Source of the DNA: Kluyveromyces lactis | Lineage: Eukaryota; Ascomycota; Saccharomycetes; Saccharomycetales; Saccharomycetaceae | Assembly (NCBI RefSeq): GCF_000002515.2 | Contig: NC_006041.1 | Location: 1,550,001-1,614,000, forward strand | Reading direction: 5' to 3' | Length of the DNA stretch: 64,000 nucleotides | Part shown: piece by piece, positions 31,075 to 43,600 of the stretch | How positions within the stretch are numbered: position 1 is the first letter of the stretch | Layout of the letters: each line of letters opens with the position of its first letter | The notes under the pieces: generated by a model | What the model was told of the DNA's origin: nothing | The model's input: only the letters and a program-made list of their open reading frames with translations | Database searches by the model: none | Made by a program: the position numbers and the translations under genes

Positions 31075-32550
31075 ATGGTTTCGATAAAGTTTCTTTTATC
31101 TTTATACGGCTGGCTATCTGTCACTTTAGCCATCTCGTTGAATGCCGTTGTTGATAGTTTATTCTCGAACAGTTTCGACGGGAATAACAACATCGAGGAT
31201 CATGAAACTGCAAATTATAACACTCAGTTTAGTGTCTTCAGCTCAAATATTGACGACGCTTATTCATTGAGAATTAAACCTTTGGATCCCAAATCTCTTG
31301 GCGTTGATACCGTGAAACAATGGTCGGGATATTTAGATTACCAGGACTCAAAACACTTCTTTTATTGGTTTTTTGAGTCTAGAAATGACCCAGAGAATGA
31401 CCCAGTGATACTATGGTTAAACGGTGGTCCTGGCTGTTCCTCTTTCGTCGGTCTTTTCTTTGAATTGGGACCTTCTTCTATAGGAGCTGATTTGAAACCC
31501 ATTTATAACCCCTACTCTTGGAATTCCAACGCTTCTGTGATATTCCTAGATCAGCCTGTTGGTGTTGGGTTCTCATACGGTGACTCTAAAGTGTCTACTA
31601 CAGATGACGCTGCCAAAGACGTTTACATATTCTTAGATTTGTTCTTTGAAAGATTCCCTCATTTGAGAAATAACGATTTCCATATCTCCGGTGAATCATA
31701 CGCCGGTCATTATTTACCCAAGATTGCTCATGAGATTGCTGTAGTGCATGCTGAGGATTCCTCCTTCAATCTATCGTCAGTATTAATTGGAAATGGATTT
31801 ACTGACCCACTGACTCAATACCAATATTACGAGCCGATGGCCTGTGGTGAAGGTGGTTATCCAGCGGTGTTGGAACCGGAAGATTGCTTAGATATGAATA
31901 GGAATCTACCTCTATGCCTATCGCTTGTGGACCGCTGTTACAAGTCCCATTCTGTTTTCTCTTGTGTGTTGGCTGACCGTTATTGTGAACAACAGATTAC
32001 TGGGGTTTATGAGAAATCAGGTAGGAACCCTTACGATATTAGATCTAAGTGTGAAGCAGAGGATGATTCCGGTGCCTGTTATCAGGAAGAAATTTATATC
32101 TCTGATTACTTGAATCAGGAGGAAGTTCAAAGAGCTTTAGGGACTGATGTGAGTTCTTTCCAAGGTTGTAGCTCGGATGTCGGTATCGGTTTCGCATTCA
32201 CTGGCGATGGACCGAGCCCATTCCACCAGTACGTCGCAGAACTTCTTGATCAAGATATCAATGTCTTGATATATGCAGGCGATAAGGATTATATTTGTAA
32301 TTGGCTAGGAAATCTCGCTTGGACTGAAAAATTGGAATGGAGGTATAACGAAGAGTATAAAAAACAAGTTTTGAGAACTTGGAAGAGTGAAGAAACAGAT
32401 GAGACCATTGGCGAAACCAAATCTTATGGCCCGCTAACTTACTTGAGAATCTATGATGCTGGACACATGGTTCCTCACGACCAACCTGAAAATTCATTAC
32501 AAATGGTGAATTCATGGATTCAGAATATCGCAAAGAGATCTAGAATATAA
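31075..32550 (+). CDS. ATG42: Vacuolar serine carboxypeptidase of the CPY family, ATG42/YBR139W type
   Basis: 491 residues. A signal peptide (FLLSLYGWLSVTLAIS) is followed by a propeptide far shorter than that of carboxypeptidase Y. Peptidase S10 marks: WLNGGPGCSS, the catalytic Ser208 in GESYAGHYLP, the Asp in AGDKDYICNWLGN, and the catalytic His464 in DAGHMVP. CGEGGYP, FTGDG and IYDAGHMVPHDQPENSLQMVNSWI resemble YBR139W (Atg42) more than Prc1. It should act in the vacuole lumen in breakdown of proteins and autophagic bodies. The start is the ATG at 31075; a GTG three codons upstream is ignored. S. cerevisiae has no such gene between ATP19 and AVO1. Confidence 0.85.
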   Translation: MVSIKFLLSLYGWLSVTLAISLNAVVDSLFSNSFDGNNNIEDHETANYNTQFSVFSSNIDDAYSLRIKPLDPKSLGVDTVKQWSGYLDYQDSKHFFYWFFESRNDPENDPVILWLNGGPGCSSFVGLFFELGPSSIGADLKPIYNPYSWNSNASVIFLDQPVGVGFSYGDSKVSTTDDAAKDVYIFLDLFFERFPHLRNNDFHISGESYAGHYLPKIAHEIAVVHAEDSSFNLSSVLIGNGFTDPLTQYQYYEPMACGEGGYPAVLEPEDCLDMNRNLPLCLSLVDRCYKSHSVFSCVLADRYCEQQITGVYEKSGRNPYDIRSKCEAEDDSGACYQEEIYISDYLNQEEVQRALGTDVSSFQGCSSDVGIGFAFTGDGPSPFHQYVAELLDQDINVLIYAGDKDYICNWLGNLAWTEKLEWRYNEEYKKQVLRTWKSEETDETIGETKSYGPLTYLRIYDAGHMVPHDQPENSLQMVNSWIQNIAKRSRI

Positions 32551-32643
32551 GCATATTTCTTTACAATTAATTTTAAATACAAGCACCCTGAGGTATATAC
32601 TGTATGCAGTTTGTTGCATATCTATCATTTCTTTCGCAATTGT

Positions 32644-35600
32644 TCACTTTTGATTCATTCTGTACACTCTAATAAGGTTTTGCAACCTAGTAATGATTTC
32701 CACACATTCTTCAGCCGACACAGCTTCGAAATAATATCTCCGTTCTCTATCAGGTCTGTGAACAAAAATCTTGAAATATTCTGGAACGCGCTTAGACCTT
32801 TTCACCAGGGTAATTTGGCTTATATGGAACGATTTCGTCTTGACGTTTTCGTGTGTCCAATTGAAATCACCATCAGGCCCACTTATATAAACGTAGTCAC
32901 CATCAATGACCAACATCCTCTCGTGTTTATTGATGAATGACATTTGTTGTCTTCTCCATACCTTATATTTATAGTAGGAACCAGCAAAGAGATCTTTGTA
33001 ACTGTTATTTCCAGAAACGTTATTTGATGGTTTGGATAAACTCCCAAGTTTAGGAGATTTCTGGCCATTGTTGAGAGAAGATTTTGAGGAATTTTTGAGT
33101 TTAAAAAAGCCAGAGGTAGAGGAAGATGTGTTATGCTGCTTGTTGATACTGAATAAATTCTTTGAGCTTGTTCTGTTCGAGGTTGGTCGACCACTGTTAG
33201 CAGAAGTTTCTTCTTCCTGTAGAGTTTTATTCAACAATCTGTTATCGTTTGCCATTGTTAGCGTTAATGGTGTTAGTTCAGTACTCTGAATTGTTGGTAA
33301 TACAGGTTGATTGGTAACGGCTTTCATTCTTTCAAATTTTTTCGTTCTTGCGTCCTTCTTCTTCAACAGTTCCACATTATAATTACCATCTAAGCTTGTA
33401 ACGTAGTCATTCAAGTCAAGAATTAAATTTCTCTTTTCCATTTTTAATACGTATTCCGTTGGATCGAGGTTCTTCAACTTACAGTAATTGACTAATACTT
33501 CGTTAATCTTGGAAGTCACAGGTATTCTGATGTTTGTGAAATTGTACTGAGGATTCAAATTAGGATACAAGAACACTTTTATATTCACATAGTTAGAACC
33601 AGAATCAGACATTTGTGTATTCTTAGAGGGAATAATCGATTTGTAGTAACTTAATTGATTGAGATGAGACAGCCCGTCATTGCTATCTTCTTGATCGAAG
33701 TCATCGGTCATGACACTTGGTAAGGGTGTCTCTTCTTCATTCCGTTCAAACTGTTCATCGTTCAATACTTTGCATATGACAACCTCATTATCAAATATTG
33801 TGTTGATCTGCTGAGTTCTCTCCAAGACTCCGAAATTATCTTCGTAAGGTTCACCATCTTCATCAACAATTTTGAGGGTGAAATGATTGGGGTTATTAAT
33901 TTCATCTGTCGGAAGTTCCCCTGCCGTATCAGGGGGTTTGAATTCGGTCGAGTAACAGTATAAACTATATCCCAATACTTCAAAAACGGTTGCTGTCTTC
34001 TTGACACTAATAGTAAATGGCTTCCGTTTATATGTTTTGGAATCCTGAATGTAAACATCCAATTTTAAAGCGTTACTTCGAAGTTCTTTCTCCGCAGACA
34101 CGGCACAGAAATATTCCAAGGGATTGATTTGTGTAGTTTTGCTTTTGTTGAAGAGAATTGATAGAGTAGACTCACTTTGTGGGTGATTATTACCAACATC
34201 AACTTTTTCAATGACGAACTCCGGTTCTGTTGATGGCTCTATTGTATCTTTGTCAACGCTGCTTTGAGTGGCCACTGATGAAGTCCTTCTATGTCTTTCA
34301 ATGGGCAAAAGGTGTCTTGACCTGATGGACTCTGACATACTTGACGTCGAGCTGCGATGTTTCATAGCGCTTGAACGCAATTCCGGCTGAGATAAATTCA
34401 AACCTCTTTTCCCCACAGCACCGGTACTTTCTCTAGGTTCTGATTGAGAAAGGGATTCTCTAGGAGCCTTATTGGCCATATGCAATAATTTGGTGGCCTT
34501 ATCCAATTCCTTATCCAACGTCGAATCATCACCAGAATGGTACATAGTAAGTGCCCTTGATCTTGGAATGGAGTTGTTAGGGATCTCATGAGAATCGAAA
34601 GTCATTGAAGACAAATCTGACGATTGAAGGTGACTGGATTCAAATTCATCTCCGCTGAAATCAGAATCTAATAGAGATTTACCGTATGATGATGCATCAT
34701 CATTGCTGATCAAATCCTCATCTTCACTTTCCGAAATAAAGCTGGAAGAATTGCGTGGAATACCATCTGATTTGCTGTTAATAGCATCAGAGTCCGTATT
34801 ATTTAGAGCAGTTTCTATTGTAATCCCATTCTGCAGATCAAAGGGCTTCAAATCAGGTTGATTGAGATACGATTCAATGTAAGAGGAGGCATCCTTTCCA
34901 TTATCATATTCTTTCTGTTTCCCACCACGCTTCGCTTGACTATTATGTCTTCTCTCGCTATCGTTGGAACTTACGGTATCAGAAGTTTGTAGTATGTTAT
35001 GTGGATTCAAAGGAAAGTTTTCCAAGAAATTCGTTCTCTTGGTAGATTTAACCTTCTCGTCCAGAGCTAAGCTACTAGAGGAGCTATTGTTCCGCTTCTC
35101 TTTCCCGAAGAAATTCAGCACAGCCCCCTTATCGTATTCATATTTATCATCTTCGTCATCATCGTCTTCGTCGTCCAAATTATCAAGACCCTCATTCGTG
35201 TACAGGAAATGGTCATATAAATTCAACACTGGTTTTTTCAAAGAACCAGCCCTCGATCTACCTGGAATGAACTTATTGGCCTTACTACTAGTGGGTTCCT
35301 TGGATGAAGAAGACGTACTTGAAGCTCTAAATAATCGGCTGAGCCGAAGTCCTGACTTTTTGGCGGTTTTCAGTTTCTCAGATGCCTTAGACGTGCTGCT
35401 TTGCAAAGACAATTCGCTTCCTCTTCTATGTAAAGTGCTGACCACCTTATGCTTCAAGCTGTTTGTATCGCCTGCACCGCCGCCGATAATAGATTGAGAT
35501 CGCGACCGAGATCTTGACCTGGACCGGGATTGTCCCTTTGAACTGCTATCATGAGACTTATCTCCTAAAGTATTATTCGAACTGGATTTTTTCGCAAGCA

Positions 35601-35943
35601 CATTTCTACCATAATCAGCAATGCCATTCCTGACTCTATCTGTTCCCTCTTCCTCTTCTTCCACTAAGGAAACCATCGTATTATTTTGCGAAGCAGAGAA
35701 CAGATTCGATTCAGTCCCAATAGAATGATTCTTCGAATGCCTGCCATATTTCACAGAACTTTCCGCAATAGGAGGGGAATCCAACCGCTGTAACATATTT
35801 TCACCATTCTCATCCTCATACAGCTTCAAAGTTGTTTCAGAAACCTCCCCAAACGGTTTAATGATCCTATTCAGCTGATCTCTCTCAGAACTCTGTTTCA
35901 AAAACTTGGCCCGAAGCTTATTAATTATCACTTCAACATCCAT
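32644..35943 (-). CDS. AVO1: TORC2 subunit Avo1 (SIN1 orthologue)
   Basis: 1,099 residues (S. cerevisiae 1,176). Avo1 links TORC2 to the plasma membrane and to its substrates Ypk1/Ypk2. N terminus MDVEVIINKLRAKFLKQSSERDQLNRIIKPF matches Avo1. A long Ser/Asp-rich disordered part follows, then the CRIM-type region (about 610-690, with NPLEYFCAVSAEKELRSNALKL), a ubiquitin-like/Ras-binding-like region (VNIKVFLYPN...), and a C-terminal PH domain (about 985-1095, YKVWRRQQMSFINKHERMLVIDGDYVYI to YYFEAVSAEECVEII). The start is the ATG at 35943; the open frame continues 35 codons upstream only from a GTG. Divergent from REX4 as in S. cerevisiae. Confidence 0.93.
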   Translation of the reverse strand: MDVEVIINKLRAKFLKQSSERDQLNRIIKPFGEVSETTLKLYEDENGENMLQRLDSPPIAESSVKYGRHSKNHSIGTESNLFSASQNNTMVSLVEEEEEGTDRVRNGIADYGRNVLAKKSSSNNTLGDKSHDSSSKGQSRSRSRSRSRSQSIIGGGAGDTNSLKHKVVSTLHRRGSELSLQSSTSKASEKLKTAKKSGLRLSRLFRASSTSSSSKEPTSSKANKFIPGRSRAGSLKKPVLNLYDHFLYTNEGLDNLDDEDDDDEDDKYEYDKGAVLNFFGKEKRNNSSSSSLALDEKVKSTKRTNFLENFPLNPHNILQTSDTVSSNDSERRHNSQAKRGGKQKEYDNGKDASSYIESYLNQPDLKPFDLQNGITIETALNNTDSDAINSKSDGIPRNSSSFISESEDEDLISNDDASSYGKSLLDSDFSGDEFESSHLQSSDLSSMTFDSHEIPNNSIPRSRALTMYHSGDDSTLDKELDKATKLLHMANKAPRESLSQSEPRESTGAVGKRGLNLSQPELRSSAMKHRSSTSSMSESIRSRHLLPIERHRRTSSVATQSSVDKDTIEPSTEPEFVIEKVDVGNNHPQSESTLSILFNKSKTTQINPLEYFCAVSAEKELRSNALKLDVYIQDSKTYKRKPFTISVKKTATVFEVLGYSLYCYSTEFKPPDTAGELPTDEINNPNHFTLKIVDEDGEPYEDNFGVLERTQQINTIFDNEVVICKVLNDEQFERNEEETPLPSVMTDDFDQEDSNDGLSHLNQLSYYKSIIPSKNTQMSDSGSNYVNIKVFLYPNLNPQYNFTNIRIPVTSKINEVLVNYCKLKNLDPTEYVLKMEKRNLILDLNDYVTSLDGNYNVELLKKKDARTKKFERMKAVTNQPVLPTIQSTELTPLTLTMANDNRLLNKTLQEEETSANSGRPTSNRTSSKNLFSINKQHNTSSSTSGFFKLKNSSKSSLNNGQKSPKLGSLSKPSNNVSGNNSYKDLFAGSYYKYKVWRRQQMSFINKHERMLVIDGDYVYISGPDGDFNWTHENVKTKSFHISQITLVKRSKRVPEYFKIFVHRPDRERRYYFEAVSAEECVEIITRLQNLIRVYRMNQK

Positions 35944-36255
35944 GCTAACCCATAAAGACTCTAACAGAGAAAATCTTAGACAGTTTTCTAATTTGTAGTC
36001 ACTTATTTGAACCAAGAAAAACCTACAGCTTGAAAACTCATCCTTCACATGTTTTATTCAATTGAAACTGATTTCTGATTAAATCAAAGGTTTCCAGGAT
36101 TGGAGCAGAGCTCCCTTATTCAGCAATTCAAGATCCTCGAAAGATTTTTTTTTTGAAAGTAGAAAGTCCCCCAGTTCGAAACCCACGTATCTCTTAACAA
36201 TAATTTTATCTGTAAAATTTCTTTTCGATTGACGAGAGATATGGAAAACTTTAAA

Positions 36256-36282
36256 GCGATGAGATGAGATGAGATGAGATGA
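36256..36282 (+). promoter_or_regulatory. Expanded PAC array upstream of REX4
   Basis: GC followed by five tandem GATGA units, with a broken further copy (GGATGAG) just after. The PAC core reads toward REX4, whose ATG is about 200 bases on. AVO1 starts 310 bases the other way and is not a ribosome gene. A run of ten T at about 36147 and AAAATTTC at about 36216 are weaker RRPE candidates. No gene lies in 35944-36484. Confidence 0.8.
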
Positions 36283-36484
36283 GAGTAGGATGAGATTACA
36301 TGAAAGGAGATTATTTTAGGTTTGGGTTTGGCTAGCGCATGTGTTACATAACTTTAAACAGAGTCTGGATTCAGATAAGTTGAAAACAATTAAAATTTAA
36401 GGCATTTCCTGTTTCATTTTGTAATTGATATCACAAGTTCCACAATTAACAGTATTCTTATAAACTGAAAGGATCATACACATC

Positions 36485-37369
36485 ATGGTTCTGTCTAGTA
36501 ATTGGTTAAGCTTACAGAAGAGTACTGATTCTGATAGCGTGAATAAGAATAAGGGTGGAAAGAAGACGAAAAGTAATTCTAAGAAGAGGACAGTTTCCGT
36601 TAAAAAAGACAAACAGTATGTCGACAAGAAGAAGAAGAATGGTACTGGGTCTAAGATCATGGATATGGTTGCCAATATGAATAGGGAAATCGCTAAAGTA
36701 GAGCAAGAGAGAACGAAGAATACCCATGCGGATGGTCAGATGATTAATTCTGAGGATAGGTTTGAGTCAGTGTTGAAACAAAAGTTGAATGAAGACGTTG
36801 CAAAGAAATCTTTGTCAAGAACAAACGGAGTAGGGAAATATGTTTCTATGGACTGTGAATTTGTCGGTGTCGGACCTGATGGGAAAGACTCTGCTTTGGC
36901 GAGAGTATCTATAGTTAACTATTACGGGAATGTGGTGCTTGACCTATTTGTGAGACCCAAGGAACCGGTGACGGATTGGAGAACGTGGGTTAGTGGTATC
37001 AAACCTCATCACATGGCCAACGCAGTGACACAAGAGGACTGTCAGAAACAGGTCTCAAATGTATTAAAGGGTAGAATATTGGTTGGACATTCTGTTCACC
37101 ATGATCTTACTGCTTTAATGCTTTCACATCCAAGACGAATGATTAGGGATACCTCCAGACACATGCCATTTAGACAAAAATATAGCGAGGGCAAAACACC
37201 AAGTCTAAAGAAACTAACGAAAGAAATTTTACAGTTAGATATTCAAGACGGTGAGCATAGTTCCATCGAAGATGCAAGAGCGACAATGCTCCTGTACAAA
37301 TCGGATAAGCTGGAATTTGAAAAATTACATAACAAACAGTTTGGGCCTTCAAAGCCAACCCAGGAGTAA
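36485..37369 (+). CDS. REX4: RNA exonuclease Rex4 (DEDDh), ribosome biogenesis
   Basis: 294 residues (S. cerevisiae 289). Rex4 is a putative 3'-5' exonuclease involved in pre-rRNA processing at ITS1. A Lys/Ser-rich N terminus of about 115 residues (likely nucleolar targeting) precedes the exonuclease: YVSMDCEFVGVG with D123 and E125, VSGIKPHHMANA, ILVGHSVHHDLTALMLSHP with the second Asp motif, and the final His/Asp motif in HSSIEDARATMLLY. All DEDDh residues are present. The upstream PAC array agrees with a ribosome-assembly role. Neighbour of AVO1 and IRA2 as YOL080C. Confidence 0.94.
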   Translation: MVLSSNWLSLQKSTDSDSVNKNKGGKKTKSNSKKRTVSVKKDKQYVDKKKKNGTGSKIMDMVANMNREIAKVEQERTKNTHADGQMINSEDRFESVLKQKLNEDVAKKSLSRTNGVGKYVSMDCEFVGVGPDGKDSALARVSIVNYYGNVVLDLFVRPKEPVTDWRTWVSGIKPHHMANAVTQEDCQKQVSNVLKGRILVGHSVHHDLTALMLSHPRRMIRDTSRHMPFRQKYSEGKTPSLKKLTKEILQLDIQDGEHSSIEDARATMLLYKSDKLEFEKLHNKQFGPSKPTQE

Positions 37370-37613
37370 ATCTCCTTCTGCTGTAATACCACTGCATTCT
37401 CGTAAATTTTGAATAGAAAGTAGAACTTGCTATTTTCTACAGATTTAACAAAGCTAATCGCTTTCTGGAACCAACCAATAATAGTTCAAGGTGGATCTAA
37501 CTTGAAACTATTCAAAACGACCCTCGATCAGGAATCAATAATTTAAATAAAAGATATTAGTCTTAAATGTGTTCTAATTTATACTTTCGTTCAATATACG
37601 TACAATTTGTGTT

Positions 37614-40600
37614 TTATCGCTCTGATGCAGAAGATATTACTTTAGAAAGTAACATGACAGCCAACTTCTTTCTCTCGTAGGTGATAATAGGGTTTTCCCT
37701 AACCCCAGTCAATACATCATTCGCAAGTTCATTTTCAAACGGAATGCTTTTGATTCCAGTTAGGCCTCTTTCTTCAAGTTTCTTATACATTTCTTTCTCA
37801 ATCATTGGCAATTTTAGGTATTCTTTACTTTTTACTGCCATCTTTATGATCTCAAATGATAAAAGCACTGTGGAGCTATTATTGGAATATTTCGATAATC
37901 TTCTTAATTCGTTCAAAACAAATGGATACAGTTTGAAAGCCGCCTTCAAATTATGTTGCATCAAGTGCCTGTAAACTAACATAAACCTAACTTTACCTTG
38001 TTCATCCGTAGCTTTGCAGGAAAAGTAGAGAGAAGCTTTGTACATTGTCAAACATGCGTCTGGACTGAATTTAACTAACCAATCGAGTAAACTCTTGTGT
38101 ATCTTATTTCTATCATCCAATTGAACAACATCTGTATCCATATCAACATCTTCCATACATTTCAGGAAAGCAGATGGTCTCTGTAATATAAATATGAAGA
38201 ACATGAATATCAAATAGTCCTCGTTTGGACCAAACATTAATTCAAAGTAGAATAGCTTGAAGAAAACCACTAATGACGATAACGAAGTAGCTCTAGTATA
38301 TGGAATCAAAAGGCCCTTGCATATCAAACTGATCATAACGTGCGAGAAATTGCTTTCAGTGACTCTTAAATCCCCCATCGCTTCAACTTGTCTCAAGATA
38401 TTCTCACCAAAATTTCTTTGAGCCATAAGCTGTTTGATGAGGGGTTCAGGAATCTCTCCCCTATCCATCTTTTCCATGCTACCCAGAGACAAGTGTTGAG
38501 CAGTACTTGACATGAATAACAAACCACTTTGATAAATCATCATATTTATAGAGAAGGAAATGCTGCTGGCAAGCCAGAATAATTTAGGCAACAATGGAGA
38601 CTGCGGATCGACACCGATAACTGCTTTTGTGTAAGTAAAGAATGTGGAGATCACGAAAAAGATCTGTTCGTCATTGACATCAGGCATGGCAACAATCACC
38701 ATACTCTGTCTTAACAAGTTGAGCAGCAAGCCATCCGATATTCCTTCCTTCGAAACAATACCTAAAATCATCATAGCTCGAGCAGATAAGAATGATTGAA
38801 CGTGGAAGACAGTCCCCATAATATACTGCATATATCTCGTCTTCCATTGCTCCACATTAATCAGAGAACCATTATCCATTAATGACATCAAATTGTTGAC
38901 AAAATGTTCCAAAGTCGTAAATTTAGTCAAAAATGATGAAGCACTAAAATTTTGTAAAACTCTACCCCTCTCTTGGCTGAAGCCAAACATGATCTTCATT
39001 TTTTGATCAGAAAAGATCTTTTGAATCTCATAAAGATTTCTGCGGTTATATTTTGGTAGACTGGCATTGCTCAATAGGGACTGACAAGCATTCATCAAAA
39101 GTTTATGTAGAGATAATCTCATCTCAGTAGACCCAACATCGATCAACAATGATACGATATATAAAACCTCGGGCATATAAATATCGACTAGCAATGGAGA
39201 ATCACAGAATAATGATGAACACAAGTGAACTAAGATAATGAGTTCAGTCCAACTGTTGACATTAGTTTCTTCCTTCAAGTTGGGAAGAAAAGAGTGAGTA
39301 ATATCTATAACTCTCTTGATAATGACGCCAGTGATATCGATCGTAGGTGCCCGTAATAAAATTTTACATGCTGGATGCCAATCGACTCCTTCTGCAGCTC
39401 TGTCCATACAATGACCTACAACCTCTTCAATTACTTCCTTCAATAGGCAACTATCATGCACCAAAACAGGCCAGATATAGTCCAAATATAATGATGTTGG
39501 TTGATTTTGTTGCACAGTGAGTTTCACCAAACGGCGAACCAATTTTGTAGCAATTTCAGGACCTTTCTGATCATCTGCCAAGAATACGTGCTTGCTCAAA
39601 TTTTTTGCCCAGTATCTCATAGTTCTCAAAAGGTTAGCAATGAAATGAAGATCATGCTCACCGTTTTCCAATAAATCGATGCTATATTTCAAGTAGTAGC
39701 TAGTGAGCTCGGGCGAAGTCTCAGCCAAAGTTTTGATTAGAGGCTCAAAAATCGGGTTAGGATCCTCAGAGATGTATATATCAGGGGTTTTTGGCAAGAG
39801 ATGTCCCATATTTAGTGAAAATGTGGTATGCATGGAAGAGAGTAAATTGTAGGAGACTACCCTAATTTCATCGTCACCACCTAATCCAACTAGCGCCACT
39901 AACAGCAAATGACTAACTATATCTGCTGTTTTTATCGCTTCCTTTGAGTGCCTACTGGATATATCGGAGTATTCATTATCATTGAACTCTTCAAGTATTT
40001 TAGCCTGTGAATAATAGAACATTTTCAAGATTTCCAAGTACTTGGGACTGGACATAATCAACCTTTTACGATTTCTCAATTCAAAGCAAAACTCCGAAGA
40101 AACTCCTGTTATTCTTGATACTGATGTGGAGGCCACTTCAGCGATTTCATAAACATCATTAGGGTTGATTACTATTGTATCTGAAGCATCTGATGCTTTC
40201 AATGTCCAAGCACTATCGTGTACAATCTGAAAGTATTTGTTACCCACTTTCAAAGTGACCGGGCTGAACTGCCTTTTCGCCTCGTCATATAGGGAAACAT
40301 CATGCAAAGTTACTCTAACATCATGATAAACTTCTTTTGAATAATCCGATAGGCCCAATGCCTTTATTAGCTTGGGATCTGAGTCTGTGTTGAGGAAAGA
40401 CATAGATACGTTCATATTCTGGAAAATGTTTGCGTGAGAATTTTGAAATTCTGTCCACCATTCCAAGTAAATTGGCGTTGGATTGAAGAAATAAAAGGTT
40501 TCACAATTTGCTAAACCTTCAGCAGGTATCAAATTGAAAAATAATGACGATAATTTCACAAACCTATTCTTGGGTTGCCGTACACCATCGAATCCAGTGC

Positions 40601-43600
40601 AATCTGTCACAAAGAAATGTTTTTTGGTCATTACCTTCGAGTATATTTGAAAAATTAGGTAAATTAGAGTTTCGACATCGTCATTACCGTCTTTCTGATA
40701 TTCACACCAATTGAAAATAACGACAGGTAGACCTTCTGAAGTGACCGACTCCTGTACAAACTTGCATTCATTCTCTGGAGTTTCTGGACATTTGACGGCT
40801 TGTTTAATCATAAATTCATAAAGTTCTGAGCTAGTTTCAGAATGCTCCCTGATATAGGCAGGAATTTCGTTTTTGAACTCCATCCTTGGTTGTCCCATCA
40901 AAGAAAGAAGCTCATCCACAGCTTCTGCCGTTTCTCTCACGGTAGCTAAATCATCAAACGATTTTATATCCTCTATCAAAGCGTTTCGCATTTCCAAACC
41001 ATGATAATATAAGAACTTATGAAGGAAACTGAACTCGTTAGGAAGGACCCTGTTTTGCATGCGGAGATTAATTTTTACCTTCCTATTCTTGTCCGATACC
41101 ACAGACAAGAACTCAAAAATCTTATTGCTGCAATTCTTCAAGAATTCAGATTCAGACTCTAAAATTTTCCACTTGATAGAGTTAACAGACCCGTTTGCGA
41201 TATTCTGAATTACTTTCGCTAGTGACATCGAGGATTTTCTGGCCTTAGGGGTCAAACTATCGACGATTTCTTCTGAATCCGGACTTACTAGTGCAGGACA
41301 GAAAAAGCGAAGGAACAAAAATGACCCGACAGCAATATCAGCGTACTCGGGAAAGCGTTCTGAAGCACTAGAATGAATTGCTTGACAAATTACAAAAAAT
41401 TGTGGCGGGAATGAGTCAACTGACCCGGTAATTGCATCGACAACTTTTGTCATATATTTTTTGAATAGCATCAAGTTTCTTGGCGCGTCAACGTCATTTG
41501 GATCAAGTTTTTCAACATCAAAACACTCTTTCGAATTGATCAACTCCTCTAAAATTGGTTTGAGTATGTTACTCAAATAATCCATTCCCTTTAATCTTGC
41601 TAACATCGACAATGCACGAGTAGCGCAGCTGTTTCTCCTCAAAATTTCCATGTGACGGGTTGCATTTCCAATCTCTTCTCGAACAAGTTCTGTCACAATA
41701 ATATGCGCAGCATTTTTGACATCGAAAAAGTAGACAATGGAACTAGCCAATGCATCGATGTCACTAGCAGGACATATACGACAGGCTTTCGAGAGTAAAG
41801 TAGGTCTCTTCAAAGTCATCAAGACAACTTCCTCAACTATCTCATCACGCTTTCGTTTTGTTCTATTATTAGATATGTCAAAGCTCGAGACAATATTAAC
41901 GAAAACATTCATGAACGCTAGCCTAATATTTCTATTGTTTGAATATCCTATCGGAGTAGCATGGTTTAATCCGACATCAACGTTGGCGATAAGAAGATTG
42001 GTTAAAGAAATGATGATATTTTCATTGAGTGAGGCAATCTTATGTCTTAAAGTAGAGGGGAAGTTTTCAACGTTTGTGCTCTTCTCCAAAGCCTTTAATA
42101 AAATATTGAAATAATTGCCAAAAACCACTGACTTTGATCTTTGCAATTCAATTTCGGACATCGATTGCGGAGCTTCCAAAACTAAATCCTTCGTTAAATA
42201 TGCAATTGCCTTTGAAGACTCAATAGTGGTATCAATATATAGATAGTCCATATCCCGCTTTTCCAGGTCCATATCACGGTGAGATTTACTTAAATTCAGT
42301 AGATCGAACTCCTTAAAAATTGCACTTTGAAACCATTGGGTGACAAGCCTCAACCACCTGTTCTTCACCACCATGTAACCAGCAATGCATATGCTAGACT
42401 CTGAGTGTTGGAATGATTTTAACATCTTAGACAGATGGATAACACATTTGAAATACTTCGGAGAGGATTTATCGATAGTGTCGACTATCCTTAAAATATC
42501 ATCGATCAAATTTAGCAAAGGAAGAGAAACTATGATGAGTACTTCTGATGTGTCATCTCTCTCAAGAATCATTCGAACAACCATTATAACCTGCTCCAAA
42601 AGAATGAAGGATAACTCGTTATCCTTCTCAACAATATTGATATCCTTTAGTTCATCTATTCTCTGTCGTAGAGCTGCAAATAACGCGTCAAAGGCCAATG
42701 GATGTAACTCTGTTGCTAAAATGTCTTTTGAATTCTCTCTTGTCAACAAATCTTCATTATTTAGCCATGAACACTGTTTTCCAACAAAATATGATACCTT
42801 AGCCTCAACACTTTTCTTCATTTCATGCAGTAAAGGGAAGTGGTGTTGTGTTGAGTCGTTTATGGTGGAGAATATTCCGCATGATGCAGCTAGAAATCCA
42901 GCGTAGTTTCTGAAGTGACTAGTTTCTGAAGTGCTCAAAGATGGTTTGAGCGATGCATCGTACCATCTTTTATATATGAGATGCGAGACATCAAAAACAA
43001 TTTTATCTGGGAACTTGATGTATTTTAAAATGTCAGTTCGCAACCTACGTTGAAAGGCAACCACACCTGTTGAGACGTAATTATCACGACACATGACCTG
43101 GAAAAATTCCACATTTGCAAAATCAAGTTCATGGTCATCATCAATATCATCAACATCATCTTCGTGCAAAAGTTGATGGATTCTTATTTCTTCGGTGAAC
43201 AACTTGAAAGCAGTTTTTAATAACTTATGAATTGCTGTATTGTTGGAATAAAGGGAGCAGAATAACGCTCTTCCGACGGAACCGCGTATTAGATGAAAAG
43301 TTAACGCCTCTTCTTCTAAAAGGTCACTTAAGCTATCATTCATTTCATATGTCTTGGCAATGCCAATACGCGCTGTCCATAAGTCCACAAGGGGTTTCAA
43401 TAACTGTTCCCGTTTTAGGTCTGAAAGATTCAAATCAAATAATGTTGTGCCCATAAGAGATAGAAGGTATGCAGAGCCAACGTAACAGACAGAGCGAAAG
43501 GCAGTGATATCAACTTGTGGCTCTTTTAGTTGAGTTATGACAGAGCTGATAATTCCCCGAGCAGTATCAAACAAAGACTCATTGTCATCAACAAGACTCG

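Noticed and set aside
34964-35497. 177-codon plus-strand frame inside AVO1
   Set aside because: Antisense to the Ser/Asp-rich region of AVO1; its residue bias simply mirrors that region.
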